A stretch of DNA of 41,069 nt, from contig JACCXM010000002.1 in NCBI GenBank assembly GCA_013697005.1, positions 1-41,069 on the forward strand. Direction: 5' to 3'. The position numbers and the translations under genes are program-made. This DNA comes from Chloroflexia bacterium (GTDB lineage Bacteria; Chloroflexota; Chloroflexia; Thermomicrobiales; UBA6265). Shown piece by piece: positions 41,031-41,069 of the stretch (positions are counted from its first letter, which is position 1; each line of letters opens with the position of its first letter). The notes below the pieces were generated by a model. That model ran no database searches. It saw only the letters and a program-made list of their open reading frames with translations, and was not told where the DNA came from.

Positions 41031-41069
41031 ATGGCCGAGACGGTCTGGCTGACCGAGGCGGGTAAGACC
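41031..41069 (+). CDS. Probable transcription elongation factor GreA (first 13 codons)
   Basis: ATG at 41031 after GGAAAGGATG; the visible residues are MAETVWLTEAGKT, which resembles the start of GreA (coiled-coil cleavage factor that rescues stalled RNA polymerase). Thirteen residues are too few for certainty; the gene continues outside the window. The region 40694-41030 before it holds the hairpin at 40741 and the candidate leader at 40859 and no other gene. Confidence 0.55.
   Translation, partial: MAETVWLTEAGKT

Overview
The window is high-GC DNA with densely packed genes, many overlapping starts (ATGA, GTGA) and frequent GTG/TTG starts. No rRNA, tRNA, transposase, integrase or CRISPR array is visible. 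The gene set points to a Chloroflexota bacterium, probably of the Thermomicrobia/Sphaerobacter type. Pointers are the FhaA/FhaB-VanW cluster, a giant NB-ARC/LuxR regulator, twin-arginine exported proteins with Lys/Arg-rich linkers and Cys-rich tails, family 1 sugar-type ABC importers without their own ATPase, an orphan MglA GTPase and abundant dispersed palindromic repeats. The taxonomic placement is inference.

Layout. 1-1267 (-): 5' part of a GMC oxidoreductase. 1519-4969 (+): Tat-exported solute-binding protein and copper amine oxidase. 4981-8443 (-): thiosulfate sulfurtransferase, two small exported proteins (one with 16 Cys in its last 97 residues) and a persulfide dioxygenase-rhodanese fusion, with a relic of a second amine oxidase between the last two. 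8611-10962 (-): NB-ARC/TPR/LuxR regulator, divergent from 11137-14543 (+), a permease/binding protein/permease importer whose binding protein is a close paralog of the first. 14639-17407 (+): a membrane-anchored repetitive protein, a YtxH-like protein and IlvD. 17408-17793: repeat-filled gap. 17794-20277 (-): ABC exporter ATPase and permease with a haloacid dehalogenase-like gene. 20393-23216 (+): 3-hydroxyacyl-CoA dehydrogenase, ECF sigma factor and an overlapping membrane-anchored partner. 23369-23764: F420-type nitroreductase pseudogene with an in-frame TAG. 23870-27364 (-): argininosuccinate-lyase-like protein with degenerate active site, HflX and MglA. 27572-31772 (+): DUF362 protein, small membrane protein, homocysteine methyltransferase, FGGY sugar kinase. 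31956-33754 (-): Rpe and ManA. 33879-39188 (+): membrane protein, FhaA, FhaB, VanW/YoaR-like protein and GT2 glycosyltransferase, probably one operon. 39254-40693 (-): DUF512 radical-SAM protein. 41031-end (+): first 13 codons of a probable greA, behind a candidate structured leader RNA.

How genes may work together. The importers (shared ATPase presumably elsewhere), FGGY kinase, Rpe and ManA suggest carbohydrate uptake and entry into the pentose phosphate pathway. The sulfurtransferase and persulfide dioxygenase bracket two exported proteins, one very Cys-rich, which could form a sulfur-handling cassette. The FHA-VanW-GT2 cluster looks like phospho-signal-controlled envelope assembly.

At least three dispersed repeat families (hairpins starting AGCCCCTCTCC, TGTCATTCCGA elements, CACCCCAT tandems) fill gaps, and several have become part of coding sequence ends. 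Most candidates for novelty are at the sulfur/Cys-rich cassette, the greA leader, the non-canonical hflX start and the repeat-derived protein tails.
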